A stretch of 64,000 nucleotides of DNA from CAWBKV01 sp041946675 (GCA_041946675.1 JBHGAU010000001.1:15644-79643); one strand, 5' to 3'. Shown: positions 15,901-24,889, counted from the first letter of the stretch. The notes: generated by a model from the sequence alone, not told the origin. A program made the numbers and translations.

Positions 15901-16838
15901 TCGATCTGCTTGCGTTCAGTGATGTCGTGGGCGACAACTACAGCCCCAACCGGTCTTCCGTCTTCATGGGTGAACGAAATATTCAGGAGCCCATAGACTA
16001 TTTGTCCATCTTTTGTCCGTCCAGCATATTCTATTGAGTCAGATAACTTCTCCCCTGAAAGGTGCTTCCTTATCCTGTCACGAAAGATATTTTTGCACTC
16101 TCCTTCAAGGAGATCTAGGGGGTTCATCGCTAGAAGCTCATCCCGGGTATAGCGCATTGCAGAACACATCACATCATTGACGCTTATGAATCTGGGACCG
16201 CGGAAATCGATCTCATAAATCATGCTTGGTGCATGCTTTATGAGCAACCGGGACTTTTCTTCGGACATCTTCAGCTCTTCTTCCATTCGCTTACGCTCTG
16301 TGATATCTGTGAACATCCCCAAAGAGCCCGCAAACTCGCCATCTATGTCCAGTATCGGAGAAGTGTTCACCATTACCCACAGCGATGACCCGTCTCTTCG
16401 AATCAGTTTGAACTCAAAGCGATCTTTGGCACCATTCCGTCGACTATGCTCCCGTTTTGATAATGCCGCAGCAACGTATTCTTTATCATAAAAATCGATT
16501 ATATCCTTCCCGATCATCTCCTCAGGACGATATCCAAGCATCTCTACGAACTTATCGTTAACATAAGTCGTACGAAACTCCGCATCAACTATGATTATGC
16601 CCTCGTTGGCCGTCTCAACGATGGAGCGGTACTTTTCCTCATCGAGGTGCGTTATAGCATTCTGCCGGCTTAGCCTATCCTCGGCAGCCAATAGCTCTTT
16701 GAGGCCTGTCTGCAGGCTCTCCAGTACACTAGCCAGAATTTCGGAAACGTTTGCCGGACTGCCCGCACATTTGGCCTTAAGCTCCTCTAAACGTTCGGAA
16801 AACTCAGATACTCTTCTGGAAAGCTCATCGACCGCCAT
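12975..16838 (-). CDS. Multi-PAS hybrid sensor histidine kinase with two receiver domains
   Basis: A 1287-residue cytoplasmic sensor kinase with no membrane segment, so it should sense internal redox state or ligands. Approximate domains: N-terminal coiled coil 1-60, five PAS/PAC units at about 66-185, 190-315, 318-440, 445-570 and 580-705 (most ending in DITERK), coiled coil 705-790, HisKA with SHELRTPMNSI at about 797, HATPase with DTGIGMP and GAGLGLAICKRL, then two receiver domains. Receiver 1 has IIDAGMPDLNG and receiver 2 has VLMDIKMPEMDG; both keep the phosphoacceptor Asp and the distal Lys. There is no output domain, so signal must leave by phosphotransfer. It is transcribed divergently from alaS; GAGGTAG precedes its ATG. 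Confidence 0.95.
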   Translation of the reverse strand: MAVDELSRRVSEFSERLEELKAKCAGSPANVSEILASVLESLQTGLKELLAAEDRLSRQNAITHLDEEKYRSIVETANEGIIIVDAEFRTTYVNDKFVEMLGYRPEEMIGKDIIDFYDKEYVAAALSKREHSRRNGAKDRFEFKLIRRDGSSLWVMVNTSPILDIDGEFAGSLGMFTDITERKRMEEELKMSEEKSRLLIKHAPSMIYEIDFRGPRFISVNDVMCSAMRYTRDELLAMNPLDLLEGECKNIFRDRIRKHLSGEKLSDSIEYAGRTKDGQIVYGLLNISFTHEDGRPVGAVVVAHDITERKQIETQLKDIAEKYSTLFNATSDGVWIHNLNGDILEVNDAYCRMSGYSRDELICMPISKLEAVEGPQEIIDRIRKIIEAGGHDRFESRHRRKDGSVYNVDITALYLGKDGGRMAIFVRDITERKRAEEALRESEEKFRIIADTSQASITLYQDCHVVYANKASEAIFGYSLDERCRMKLGELVHPDYRELEKKRMKALLEGETHISQNEYKIVRKDGAERWVLSSGSRLTYRGKPAVIVNSVDITERKRAELKLIEAIDRAEQNQLILDAVIQQMPAGVIITDASGLSAKNNEAMDRIWKREMLPIENIENHAYRAFHLDGSEYRLKEWPLTRALMNGEVTIGEQISILRGDGTKGIVHVSSTPIRDKNGKIIAGVVVDVDITEQKLMEEALRRAKDELELRVADRTAELKKTNDKLESINAKLIDEIKWHAKAEAELQAAKEEQEAINEKLQTEIDEHKKTEEELLAAKYAAEEAVRAKAAFLANMSHELRTPMNSIIGFTSLLLEEPLSPEHKDWIDNMRINGDALLALINDVLDFSKMEKEKIELELHPFDLRQRIEEALDLVSTKAAEKGLDIAYIMDSNVPETIISDSARLRQILANLLSNAVKFTDSGDVLVHVSSKPDGLGYELHFAVQDTGIGMPQDQISKLFAPFSQVKTSPRLNEGAGLGLAICKRLVELMGGKIWAESEEGKGSTFLFTIKAEAVPDKAARFPAGPQPKLAKRNVLIVDDNQTIRRLLGHQTKSWGMMPLVVSLSYSAIDLVQKGVVPDVAIIDAGMPDLNGIVLAEKIRRLRRDMPLIMLTTIGQHIPQNLSAVNLTKPIKPMQLYDALTSALAGYPIQEEDQTVNEIGTRTLRILLAEDNVSSQMITQGMLKKLGYRADMAANGIEVIQALERQPYDVVLMDIKMPEMDGFEATREIRQRWPCIGPRIIAITAYVSEDSKEMCIGAGMDGYIGKPVRMDELADALNKCSPLIYKK

Positions 16839-17060
16839 TTCTACCTCGGCTTTTATTGTAGCGGATAATGACGTTATTATTATCTATAAGTTACCCTCTA
16901 GAGATGATCCGATAAAAGAATACTGGGCCTGTTGGATCTTTGGTGACCGGATAACTAACTTTTTCATGAACCTTTAAAATTTCCGGTGCATACATTCTCA
17001 GCATAAGAAAGCCTTTTAGCTTAGCATTGCTCTCCCATCCACAAATAATAGCTGATCGAT

Positions 17061-19787
17061 ATGTTTTCCGAAGACGAATACCGGCTGGACTTCTTCAGGG
17101 ATGAAGGATTTCAGCGCAAGAAATGCGAGAGTTGCGGCAAATTCTTCTGGACCCGCAATAAGGAAAGAAAGACATGCGGCGATCCTCCCTGCGACCCATA
17201 TACATTCATAGGCGCACCAATCTTCGCCAAAGAGCATTCATTAGATGAGATGCGTGAGCATTACCTCAGCTACTTTGAGGTGCGGGGACATACGCGCATA
17301 CCAAGATATCCAGTCGTTGCAAGATGGCGCGATGATATCTATCTCACAATAGCATCTATTGCCGACTTTCAGCCTTTTGTCACATCTGGCCAGGTTCCAC
17401 CTCCGGCAAACCCGCTGACGATCAGCCAGCCGTGCATAAGGCTGGACGATCTGGACTCCGTAGGCAAAAGCGGCAGACATCTCACCACCTTCGAGATGAT
17501 GGCCCACCACGTCTTCAACACACGCGAGCGCGAGATCTACTGGAAGGATAGGACAGTCCAGCTCTGCGATGATCTTTTGCTTGGCCTGGGCTGCGATCCT
17601 TTAGCGGTGACCTATAAGGAGAACCCATGGGCTGGCGGTGGAAACGCCGGTCCGAGCGTGGAGTGTATGGTCGGCGGACTTGAGCTTGCGACGCTTGTAT
17701 TCATGGATCTCAAGTCCACGCCAGGGGGCTCAATAGAGATCAAAGGCGAGCGGTATGAGAAGATGAACAACTACATCGTCGATACCGGCTATGGTCTGGA
17801 GAGATTTGTCTGGGCATCGAAGGGAAGCCCGACGATCTATGATGCTATATTCCCCGATCTTGTGAGAAGGATCGCAGATCTGGCAGGCGTCGAGCACAAC
17901 TTGAATGATCCTGAGTATGCCGAGATCTTCGCACAGAACGCCCGTCTGGCAGGGATGGTCGATCTCGATAGCTATAGCATGCATGATCTGAGGGCAAAGA
18001 TTGCGTCGAGCATCGGCATATCGCCTGAAAAGCTTGAACGTGCCATCGCTCCTATGGAGAAGGTTTACGCGGTTGTAGATCATACCCGGTGTCTTGCATA
18101 TATGCTTGGAGACGGCATAATCCCGTCGAATGTCAAGGCCGGATATCTCGCACGGCTTGTCATACGGCGCACGCTCCGTCTCATGATGGAGCTTGGCCTA
18201 AAGGTGCCACTGGCAGATCTTGTCGAAATGCAGATCTCTCGTCTGGATTACCCTGACTGGCAGGAAAGGATGAGGACCATCGGGGAGATACTTAATCAGG
18301 AGGAGCAGAAGTACGCTGAGACGCTTGACAAGGGCCAGAGGCTGATCAAGAAGACCGCGGATTACTATCGCAAGAAGGGTAAACCCATCCCATTGAAGGA
18401 GATGATCTCACTCTACGATACTCATGGGATTCCTCCCGAGATCGCAAGAGACTCGGCAGAGGCGATTGGAGTTGCCGTCGAGCTGCCTGATAACTTCTAT
18501 TCGCTGGTTGCCAAGACGCATATAAAGGCAGATGCCGAAGAGACAAAGCCGCCGCAGGTTGCTGGAAAGACAGAGCTTCTATTCTATGAGCATCCATTCG
18601 ATCAGATATTTGAGGCCGAGGTTACCGGCACCCTCGACGGCAGCGTGATCCTGGATAGGACTCTATTTTATCCGGAGGGCGGAGGGCAGCCCGCGGATCA
18701 TGGAACCATTGAGCGCGCAGGCCAAATCTTCGATGTCGTCGGTGTCCAGAAAGCCGGAGATGTGGTGCTCCATAAGGTTGAGCCCGAGGGCCTGCAACCG
18801 GGAGACCATGTTAAGGGCAAGATAGACATGCGCAGGCGTCTGGCACACGCCCGCCATCATACGGCTACTCATCTGGTCCACGATTCGGCCAAGCGTATTC
18901 TTGGAAAGCACATCTGGCAGGCAGGCGCACAGAAGAGCGAGGATCGTGCCCGTTTAGATATATCCCATTACAAGCGTATCAGCGACGATGAGCTGAAGGC
19001 AATTGAGCTTGAGGCCAATCGCCGCGTAATGGATATCATACCTGTTGAGACGAAGTTCCTGCCGAGGACTGAGGCCGAGAAGCTCTTCGGCTTCGAGCTT
19101 TATCAGGGAGGCGTGCCGCCTGGGAACACAATTCGTGTTGTGAAGGTAGGCACGGATATAGAGGCATGTGCAGGGACGCATGTCACGAATACAGGCATGA
19201 TTGGGCCTATCAAGATCCTGCGGACTGAGCGCATTCAGGACGGCGTAGAAAGGGTGGAGTTTGCAGCAGGCGAGGCTGCAGTAAAGGCAGTGCAGGCGAG
19301 AGATGATCTTCTCGGCGAGGCCTCAGGAGTTCTGCGAGTACCGACTGATCAGCTTCCGAAGACTGCATCCAGGTTCTTTGAGGAGTGGAAGGATCAGCAG
19401 AAAGAGATTGAGCGCTTGAAGGAGGATCTGGCCAGGGAACGGATCAGATCGCTCACTTCCGAAGCACGCGATCTAGACGGTCTGAAGATCGTTGTTCAGA
19501 AGATGGGGAGCGCAGATATCGATGAGCTTCTCAAGGCAGCCACACTTCTGGCAGGGCAGGACTATGTGGCGCTGCTGGGATCTGTTACAGGAAAACTCGT
19601 TGTTGCCGTTGGAAAGTCGGGCCTTGAGAAAGGAATCAAGGCAGGGAACATCGTCAAAGCGGCATCCAAGGCTCTCGGCGGCGGAGGCGGCGGAACGCCT
19701 GAGCTTGCCCAGGGCGGAGGGCCTGATGTTGCAAAGCTTGATGAGGCGCTTAAGCTGGGGGTGGAAGCGATGAGGTCGAGGACCTAA
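17061..19787 (+). CDS. alaS: Alanyl-tRNA synthetase (archaeal type)
   Basis: Charges tRNA(Ala) with alanine. It is 908 residues, the archaeal length. The N-terminus has the archaeal extension with a cysteine pair (CESCGKFF, CGDPPC). The class II core contains FTSGQVPPPANPLTISQPCI-type sequence (17.3-17.5 kb). The editing domain shows HHTATHLVH (metal-binding HxxxH) and CAGTHVTNTG, and a DHHA1 C-terminal domain ends with a glycine-rich GGGGGGTPELAQGGG. The start at 17061 fits the family N-terminus MFSEDEY. A T6 tract right after the stop (about 19788-19793) may terminate transcription. Confidence 0.97.
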   Translation: MFSEDEYRLDFFRDEGFQRKKCESCGKFFWTRNKERKTCGDPPCDPYTFIGAPIFAKEHSLDEMREHYLSYFEVRGHTRIPRYPVVARWRDDIYLTIASIADFQPFVTSGQVPPPANPLTISQPCIRLDDLDSVGKSGRHLTTFEMMAHHVFNTREREIYWKDRTVQLCDDLLLGLGCDPLAVTYKENPWAGGGNAGPSVECMVGGLELATLVFMDLKSTPGGSIEIKGERYEKMNNYIVDTGYGLERFVWASKGSPTIYDAIFPDLVRRIADLAGVEHNLNDPEYAEIFAQNARLAGMVDLDSYSMHDLRAKIASSIGISPEKLERAIAPMEKVYAVVDHTRCLAYMLGDGIIPSNVKAGYLARLVIRRTLRLMMELGLKVPLADLVEMQISRLDYPDWQERMRTIGEILNQEEQKYAETLDKGQRLIKKTADYYRKKGKPIPLKEMISLYDTHGIPPEIARDSAEAIGVAVELPDNFYSLVAKTHIKADAEETKPPQVAGKTELLFYEHPFDQIFEAEVTGTLDGSVILDRTLFYPEGGGQPADHGTIERAGQIFDVVGVQKAGDVVLHKVEPEGLQPGDHVKGKIDMRRRLAHARHHTATHLVHDSAKRILGKHIWQAGAQKSEDRARLDISHYKRISDDELKAIELEANRRVMDIIPVETKFLPRTEAEKLFGFELYQGGVPPGNTIRVVKVGTDIEACAGTHVTNTGMIGPIKILRTERIQDGVERVEFAAGEAAVKAVQARDDLLGEASGVLRVPTDQLPKTASRFFEEWKDQQKEIERLKEDLARERIRSLTSEARDLDGLKIVVQKMGSADIDELLKAATLLAGQDYVALLGSVTGKLVVAVGKSGLEKGIKAGNIVKAASKALGGGGGGTPELAQGGGPDVAKLDEALKLGVEAMRSRT

Positions 19788-19913
19788 TTTTTTGGCAGCA
19801 TCATGAATTTTAAGCATCTAAAGGCCGGGGTATTCGTGACCCTCCGCGCTTCCGAAGTAAATAAATGGAGAGGCACAAAAAAAATTTAGCATGGCTGCCT
19901 CTCCCCAAACCCA

Positions 19914-20534
19914 TCAGTTAACGCGTATTACCTTCAGAAGCGAAACTACAGGGACTCCTGCTATCTGATCTGTCCCTTTCTTATCAATCAGGACTGCAAT
20001 AGCGTTAATCTTTGCACCGTGCTCGTCAAGATATTCGACCGTCTCCTCGAGAGTGCTTCCCGTAGTCACAACGTCGTCCACGATTACACACTCCTTGTCT
20101 TTGACATCCGAGAAGTTGGCGCTCAGGTTTCCACGCACTTTTTTGCTTGTATCCGGGGAGCCCATCTGCTTGCTTGGAGTATATACCGCCAGCTCTGAGC
20201 TCAGGTCATCTGCTATCATGCTTGCCAGAGGCAGACCGCTCAGGGCAATGCCGACTACAACATCGACACCGGATTCAGTCATATCCAGGCTTTCATAGAT
20301 TATGTCGGATAGCGCCTGCGAGATATGCCCTAATCTATAGGCGCTCCTTCCGATCATTGACCAATCAACAGAGATATCCTTCGGTCCTTGAGCTGTGCCC
20401 GCGGTCTCGGCATGTGTAAGCAGCCACGTCACAGTATCGCTCGAAACGTTCAGCTCCTCAGATATCTGGCCCTCTACCAGTCCCTCTGCCTTCAGTTCAG
20501 CAGCTTTCTTCATCAAGCTTTCAATATTCTTCAT
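19914..20534 (-). CDS. gfcR: PRTase-fold transcriptional regulator GfcR-like (orotate phosphoribosyltransferase-like)
   Basis: About 206 residues from ATG 20534, which follows a run of G (SD) and overlaps the nob1 stop as ATGA. The longer frame from 20618 is just nob1 repeat sequence. The N-terminal 55 residues are a helix-turn-helix (LMKKAAELKAEGLVEGQISE, then SSDTVTWLLTH). The rest is a type I phosphoribosyltransferase with the PRPP loop ECVIVDDVVTTGSTLEETVE. This HTH-PRTase fusion is the archaeal GfcR type; the haloarchaeal founder regulates sugar catabolism. It is often annotated pyrE-like, but the fused HTH argues for a regulator. Confidence 0.88.
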   Translation of the reverse strand: MKNIESLMKKAAELKAEGLVEGQISEELNVSSDTVTWLLTHAETAGTAQGPKDISVDWSMIGRSAYRLGHISQALSDIIYESLDMTESGVDVVVGIALSGLPLASMIADDLSSELAVYTPSKQMGSPDTSKKVRGNLSANFSDVKDKECVIVDDVVTTGSTLEETVEYLDEHGAKINAIAVLIDKKGTDQIAGVPVVSLLKVIRVN

Positions 20535-21028
20535 CTTACCCCCCCTTTCTTTATATCCCCTTTCTTTATATCCCTTTTCTTTATTTTCCCTTTCCACTGT
20601 GTCCCGCAGTCGGGACATACCTCACCCTCGAAGGCACTGCCGCAGGCCCTGCATCTCTGCATGCGCTGCATCTTTTTTTTGATCAGCGGCTGTGCGACAG
20701 GTTCAACTCGCAGGCCCAAGTGAAGTGCAACATTCTGCACTGCATAATCATCGGTTGCAAGTATTGCCCCGTATTCGACAGCCTTCGCAAGCACGTCGAG
20801 GTCTGTCCGGGAGAGCACAGCGATATCACCAGTTGTCTTCGCAGCACTACGTGCCCTCTTCAGAGCATCGATTGATGGGCTTTCTACACGCGCATTGAAT
20901 ATATGGAGGCGGGATTTGGAACCTATATCTTTGAGCTCTCTCTCAACCGATGGAACAGTGATGATCTCTCCTTCCAGCCGCTTTCCGAGTATAAACACGG
21001 ATGCATCTGCGACTACGTAGGCCGCCAT
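20531..21028 (-). CDS. nob1: Ribosome maturation endonuclease Nob1
   Basis: Endonuclease that matures the 3' end of 16S rRNA. 165 residues. The N-terminal PIN domain has the acidic residues in YVVADASVFI, VERELKDI, LSRTDLDVLAKAVE and LATDDYAVQNVA. A C-terminal zinc ribbon has CRACGSAF and CPDCGTQW. The final residues (KIKKRDIKKGDIKKGG) are encoded by a 15-bp tandem repeat, so the tail is a recent repeat expansion. The stop overlaps the start of the GfcR-like gene by four bases, which implies cotranslation. Upstream it diverges from the EMC6-like gene. Confidence 0.93.
   Translation of the reverse strand: MAAYVVADASVFILGKRLEGEIITVPSVERELKDIGSKSRLHIFNARVESPSIDALKRARSAAKTTGDIAVLSRTDLDVLAKAVEYGAILATDDYAVQNVALHLGLRVEPVAQPLIKKKMQRMQRCRACGSAFEGEVCPDCGTQWKGKIKKRDIKKGDIKKGGVR
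20545..20589 (-). repeat. 15-bp tandem repeat inside the nob1 3' end
   Basis: CTTTCTTTATATCCC at 20545-20559 and 20560-20574, with a diverged third copy at 20575-20589. On the coding strand each unit encodes K-K-(G/R)-D-I or a variant. Because the unit is 15 bases, copy-number change preserves frame. Confidence 0.9.
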
Positions 21029-21110
21029 CTAGAAGTTCCTTGGAAGTTTTACTACTTGGATTTTGCCCAAGACCAAAAAGCTATTATCATACAATGATAA
21101 CGTCCTTGGG

Positions 21111-21551
21111 ATGGCCAGGAAAAAGGCGAGCAAGGCTGCAAAGTCGGATAAAAAAATCGTTGAGGAAGAGAGCAAAACACCAGAGAAGACTTCAGAGAAA
21201 ACTCGAGAGTTGCGCCCTGAGAAAGCCGCTCCGGTGATCAAGGCTAAACCCAAGACCGCACTGGAGCGTAAGAAAGAGCAGATCGATGGGATAATTAAGA
21301 CTGTGTACCCCTCAGCCCTGGGAGTCCTCATGGGTTTTGCGTCTTATTACATGATGGCCCCCATCAACCAGTACAATTTTCCCTGGCATTTTGTATTATT
21401 GGTAGTAATACTGATAACATACATTATTCAGAGGTTCACATACTTATTCCTTGGAATAGATTCAGCAGCCTTCAAGGGAAAGGATTGGTTCTATGTGGAG
21501 TTCATGGCAATCGACCTCTGGCTTGTCACCTGGACATTCCTTCTTAACTAG
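21111..21551 (+). CDS. EMC6-like membrane protein
   Basis: About 146 residues from ATG 21111; a TTG at 21063 is in frame but unlikely. The first 55 residues are Lys/Glu-rich and disordered. After a short helix (ERKKEQIDGIIKTVYPS) come three membrane segments: ALGVLMGFASYYMMA, FVLLVVILITYIIQRFTYLF and FMAIDLWLVTWTFLLN. This arrangement matches the archaeal homologs of the eukaryotic ER membrane complex subunit EMC6, thought to act in membrane-protein insertion. It precedes the ABCE1 gene by 15 bases in the same orientation, so the two are probably cotranscribed. Confidence 0.75.
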   Translation: MARKKASKAAKSDKKIVEEESKTPEKTSEKTRELRPEKAAPVIKAKPKTALERKKEQIDGIIKTVYPSALGVLMGFASYYMMAPINQYNFPWHFVLLVVILITYIIQRFTYLFLGIDSAAFKGKDWFYVEFMAIDLWLVTWTFLLN

Positions 21552-21566
21552 GAGAATTCAGATCTC

Positions 21567-23327
21567 ATGAGAATTGCTGTTATAAACCGCGACAGATGCC
21601 AGCCGAGGAAATGCGCCAAGGAGTGCGAGTATTTCTGCCCGCCGGTGCGCACAGGCGATGAGACGATAGTATTTGAAGACAGCAAGCCTGTGATAACAGA
21701 GAACCTCTGCGTCGGCTGCGGCATCTGCGTCCGTAAGTGCCCCTTTGGGGCTATTACTATCACCAATCTGCCCGAGGAGCTGGAGAGCCCAGTGCACCGC
21801 TATGGTCAGAACGGTTTTGCATTATACGGCCTGCCTATACCCATTGAGGGCAAGGTGACAGGCATCCTCGGCAGGAACGGCATAGGCAAGACTACAGCAG
21901 TATCTATCCTGTCGGGAATACTGCGGCCAAACCTCGGCAGGAATGCTACATGGGATGAGGTGCTCCAAAGATTTTCCGGATCTGCACTGGGCGATTATCT
22001 CAAAAAGGTCGCCGATAAGGGCGTAAAGACTGCCTACAAACCTCAATATGTTGACCGAATACCCAAAAGCCATTCAGGCACTGTGAAAGGTCTCCTGGAG
22101 CGTACGGACGAGCGTGGCGCTTTGAGCGATCTGGTGGACAGGCTCGGACTTAACCGGCTTATGGATAGGGATATTGACAGCCTGAGCGGCGGCGAGCTTC
22201 AGCGTGCCGCAGTCGCAGCAACTGCAGCACGTGATGCGGATTTCTATTTCTTCGATGAGATCAGCCCTTATCTGGATATTTATCAGCGAATGAACGCTGC
22301 ACGAATACTGCAGAGCTTGGCAGAAAAAAAAGCTGTGATGGTTGTAGAGCACGATCTTGCGCTGCTGGATCTTCTGGCCGATAGCGTCCATCTAATATAC
22401 GGTACGCCTGGAGCCTACGGCATCATAACCCGCCCCAAGGGCGTGAGGGTAGGCATAAACCAGTACCTTAAGGGTAGCCTGCCTGAGGAGAATGTACGCA
22501 TCAGAGATCAGGCGATTGAGTTCAAGGTGCATGCTCCGAGAATTGAGAAGGAGATTCCTCAGCTGATCGAATACGATGCCTTTACGAAAGAATATCCATC
22601 GTTTACTCTGAAGGCAGATGCAGGCATAATCCGCAAGGGCGAGGTAGTGGGAATACTTGGAGCGAACGGTATAGGAAAAAGCACGTACATCAAGATCCTT
22701 GCAGGCGTGGAAAAGCCCACGACAGGCAGCTTTGAGAATAAGCTGAGGATCTCGTATAAGCCCCAGTACCTCAAGGCAGATTCCGATGTTACAGTTCAGG
22801 GCCTCTTGCGAGGTGTGACTCATGACTTCGATAGCAGCTATTATCAGTCGGAGATACTCAGGCCGATGGGCCTAGAGAACCTCCTCGATCAGGCGCTTAC
22901 TGAGCTTTCCGGCGGCGAGCTGCAGCGTACCGCAATAACCGCCTGCCTCAGCAGGGAAGCTGATCTCTATCTTCTGGATGAGCCATCAGCCCACCTGGAT
23001 GTCGAACAGAGGATGCTCGCAGCTAAGGTGATGCGCAGATTCGCAGAGTCCACCGAAAGGACCGTCCTTGTAGTGGATCATGATATTTATCTGATAGATC
23101 TTCTTTCGGAGAGGCTGATTGTCTTCGAGGGTGAGCCAGGTGTTCTTGGCATTGCTCAGCCGCCTTATAATATGCGTGAAGGGATGAACGCTTTTCTGAA
23201 GAGCATAGGAACAACCTTCAGGCGTGACGAAGAGACACATCGCCCCAGGGTTAACAAACCTGAATCCCGCCTTGATAGGATGCAGAAGGAACAGGGCGAG
23301 TATTATTATGCCGTTGAAGATGCCTGA
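21567..23327 (+). CDS. Ribosome-recycling ATPase ABCE1/RLI
   Basis: Splits ribosomes into subunits after termination and joins small-subunit initiation. 586 residues. The N-terminal iron-sulfur domain has CQPRKCAKECEYFCPP and CVGCGICVRKCPFGAI, giving two 4Fe-4S clusters. Two ABC domains follow: Walker A GRNGIGKTT and GANGIGKST, signature LSGGELQR in each, and Walker B FYFFDEISPYLDI and LYLLDEPSAHLDV, with a hinge between. All diagnostic motifs are intact. The start ATG at 21567 matches the family N-terminus MRIAVINRDRC. Confidence 0.97.
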   Translation: MRIAVINRDRCQPRKCAKECEYFCPPVRTGDETIVFEDSKPVITENLCVGCGICVRKCPFGAITITNLPEELESPVHRYGQNGFALYGLPIPIEGKVTGILGRNGIGKTTAVSILSGILRPNLGRNATWDEVLQRFSGSALGDYLKKVADKGVKTAYKPQYVDRIPKSHSGTVKGLLERTDERGALSDLVDRLGLNRLMDRDIDSLSGGELQRAAVAATAARDADFYFFDEISPYLDIYQRMNAARILQSLAEKKAVMVVEHDLALLDLLADSVHLIYGTPGAYGIITRPKGVRVGINQYLKGSLPEENVRIRDQAIEFKVHAPRIEKEIPQLIEYDAFTKEYPSFTLKADAGIIRKGEVVGILGANGIGKSTYIKILAGVEKPTTGSFENKLRISYKPQYLKADSDVTVQGLLRGVTHDFDSSYYQSEILRPMGLENLLDQALTELSGGELQRTAITACLSREADLYLLDEPSAHLDVEQRMLAAKVMRRFAESTERTVLVVDHDIYLIDLLSERLIVFEGEPGVLGIAQPPYNMREGMNAFLKSIGTTFRRDEETHRPRVNKPESRLDRMQKEQGEYYYAVEDA

Positions 23328-23366
23328 TCGGCGGTAAATTGCAATCGAACCTGCACAGGGAGAGGG

Positions 23367-24470
23367 ATGAGGCTGCTGCACAGAAGTTTCATCAGAGGGA
23401 TTGAAGGGTACAATCTGGTCGAGATATTCTGCGTCGTAGCTGTAGCATCAGTGCTCGGAATACGCTTCTTTCTTGTCCTCACAGGCTACCCTCAGCTCAG
23501 CGGAAGGGGACTGCACATAGCCCACGTACTATTGGGCGGCTTCCTTATGATGATAGCTCTGATCATAGCACTGGCATACATTAACAAATCCGCCAGCTAT
23601 CTTGTTGCTGTTCTTGGCGGCATCGGTTTTGGGGCATTCATAGACGAACTTGGCAAATTCATAACGGGTGATAATAACTACTTTTTCAGGCCAACGATTG
23701 CATTGATATACATCACCTTTATCCTCATCTATCTGGCAGTTGAAACATTCATTCATAGGCATGATCTCACAGAGCAGGAGAAGCTTGTAAACGCTTTAGA
23801 GATAGCAAAAGAGGTTGCTCTATCGGACCTTGATCATATCGAAAAGGAACGTGCGCTTAGGCTTCTTGATGCATGCGATCCCTCGAGTCCAGTGGTCAAA
23901 GCGCTGAAGGGGCTTCTTTGCGCAATAGAAGCTGTCCCTGCACGTGATCCTGATATTTATACTGTTTGCAAAATGTATATTCACAGCGTTTACGGCAAGA
24001 TCACTCAGAGAAGATGGTTCATGAACACCGTATTGGCTTTCTTCGTCCTTCAATCGCTCCTTACTTTTGTCGCAGATGGATTCATTCTTTACGTCGTGTG
24101 GCGCGGGAGCTCATACATGGCCGAAGTCGTTCCAGATAGTTTTCAAGTATTATCCTTCTCAAACCTGGCAATGCTTACATCGGCCACGTTCGCGGCACTG
24201 CTTGTGTTCTTAGGCATGTCCAGGATTCGCAAGAATAAGATTGCAGCGTATCGACTTTTCAGAAGCGCAATACTCATCCAGATCTTCCTGGTCCAGGTCT
24301 TTCTCTTCTACAAAGAGCAGCTTATAGCCCTTTCCGGGCTCGCGGTAAACATACTCGTGCTCATTGTGCTACGCTACTTGATCAGGGAGGAGGTGAGCAC
24401 CAAGTTAGGTGCTAAATTAATCTGCCCAGAAAAGACGCCGCACAAAGAAATAACATCAATAAAAATTTAA
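23367..24470 (+). CDS. Polytopic membrane protein of unknown function
   Basis: A 367-residue integral membrane protein with about seven or eight hydrophobic segments. Four lie in the N-terminal third, including LHIAHVLLGGFLMMIALIIA and a conserved-looking GIGFGAFIDELGKFITGDNN-type loop. A soluble alpha-helical middle of about 90 residues follows (from HRHDLTEQEKLVNAL to about the KITQRR motif), then four more membrane segments. The Glu/Asp-containing loop between two helices could bind a metal or ligand. The gene starts 39 bases after the ABCE1 gene and ends at a hairpin. No family assigned. Confidence 0.8.
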   Translation: MRLLHRSFIRGIEGYNLVEIFCVVAVASVLGIRFFLVLTGYPQLSGRGLHIAHVLLGGFLMMIALIIALAYINKSASYLVAVLGGIGFGAFIDELGKFITGDNNYFFRPTIALIYITFILIYLAVETFIHRHDLTEQEKLVNALEIAKEVALSDLDHIEKERALRLLDACDPSSPVVKALKGLLCAIEAVPARDPDIYTVCKMYIHSVYGKITQRRWFMNTVLAFFVLQSLLTFVADGFILYVVWRGSSYMAEVVPDSFQVLSFSNLAMLTSATFAALLVFLGMSRIRKNKIAAYRLFRSAILIQIFLVQVFLFYKEQLIALSGLAVNILVLIVLRYLIREEVSTKLGAKLICPEKTPHKEITSIKI

Positions 24471-24488
24471 CAGGGCTCACACCCTGTT
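24469..24488. terminator. Bidirectional hairpin between convergent genes
   Basis: AACAGGG (24469-24475) and CCCTGTT (24482-24488) form a 7-bp stem with a 6-base loop. It overlaps the stop of the membrane-protein gene and lies before the end of the convergent zinc-protein gene. A pyrimidine-rich stretch follows. Confidence 0.55.
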
Positions 24489-24512
24489 CTTCTTCACAGC
24501 AAACAGATCTAT

Positions 24513-24683
24513 TTAAAAGCTCTTTCTGGGTGGCCTGTGCTTCTGATAGCACTCGCTGCAATATACCGGCCTGTTCGGATCCGGGGTGAACGGTACTTGA
24601 GTCGGCTTTCCACATTCTGAACAAACTGCGTCGTGCATTTCTCTTGGGCCTCTGTTGAAGCCGCCACGTCTCTCTTTATCCAT
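24513..24683 (-). CDS. CxxC-x17-CxxC zinc-ribbon small protein
   Basis: A 56-residue protein from ATG 24683 to TAA 24513-24515. It begins MDKERRGGFNRGPREMHD and carries CSEC, a 17-residue spacer, then CSEC, followed by YQKHRPPRKSF. The two CxxC pairs at this exact spacing, with a conserved RPVYCSECYQKHR block, define a widespread family of small zinc-binding proteins, probably nucleic-acid-associated. The Arg/Gly-rich N-terminus supports RNA or DNA contact. It is too short for standard gene finders but the motif is unambiguous. Confidence 0.85.
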   Translation of the reverse strand: MDKERRGGFNRGPREMHDAVCSECGKPTQVPFTPDPNRPVYCSECYQKHRPPRKSF

Positions 24684-24833
24684 GCTTATTCACGTATCCT
24701 TTCGGATATGTTCTAAAATCATCGATGGTATATATCAGTTTGGATGCCAATTGTCAGAATCCATCTAGAGTATTGTCTTTGGGCAAGCATCGAATATTTT
24801 TGCATAATCGGTTCAAGCAAAAGACCCGAAGCG

Positions 24834-24841
24834 CTTATATA
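24834..24841 (+). promoter_or_regulatory. TATA box of the thermosome gene
   Basis: CTTATATA at 24834-24841 predicts a start near 24863 and a leader of about 27 bases with an AGGAGG site just before ATG 24890. No extra heat-shock element was recognised. Confidence 0.5.
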
Positions 24842-24889
24842 GAAGTTCAAACACCAGAGATGTCGTCTTGATTACTAGGAGGAAATTGA

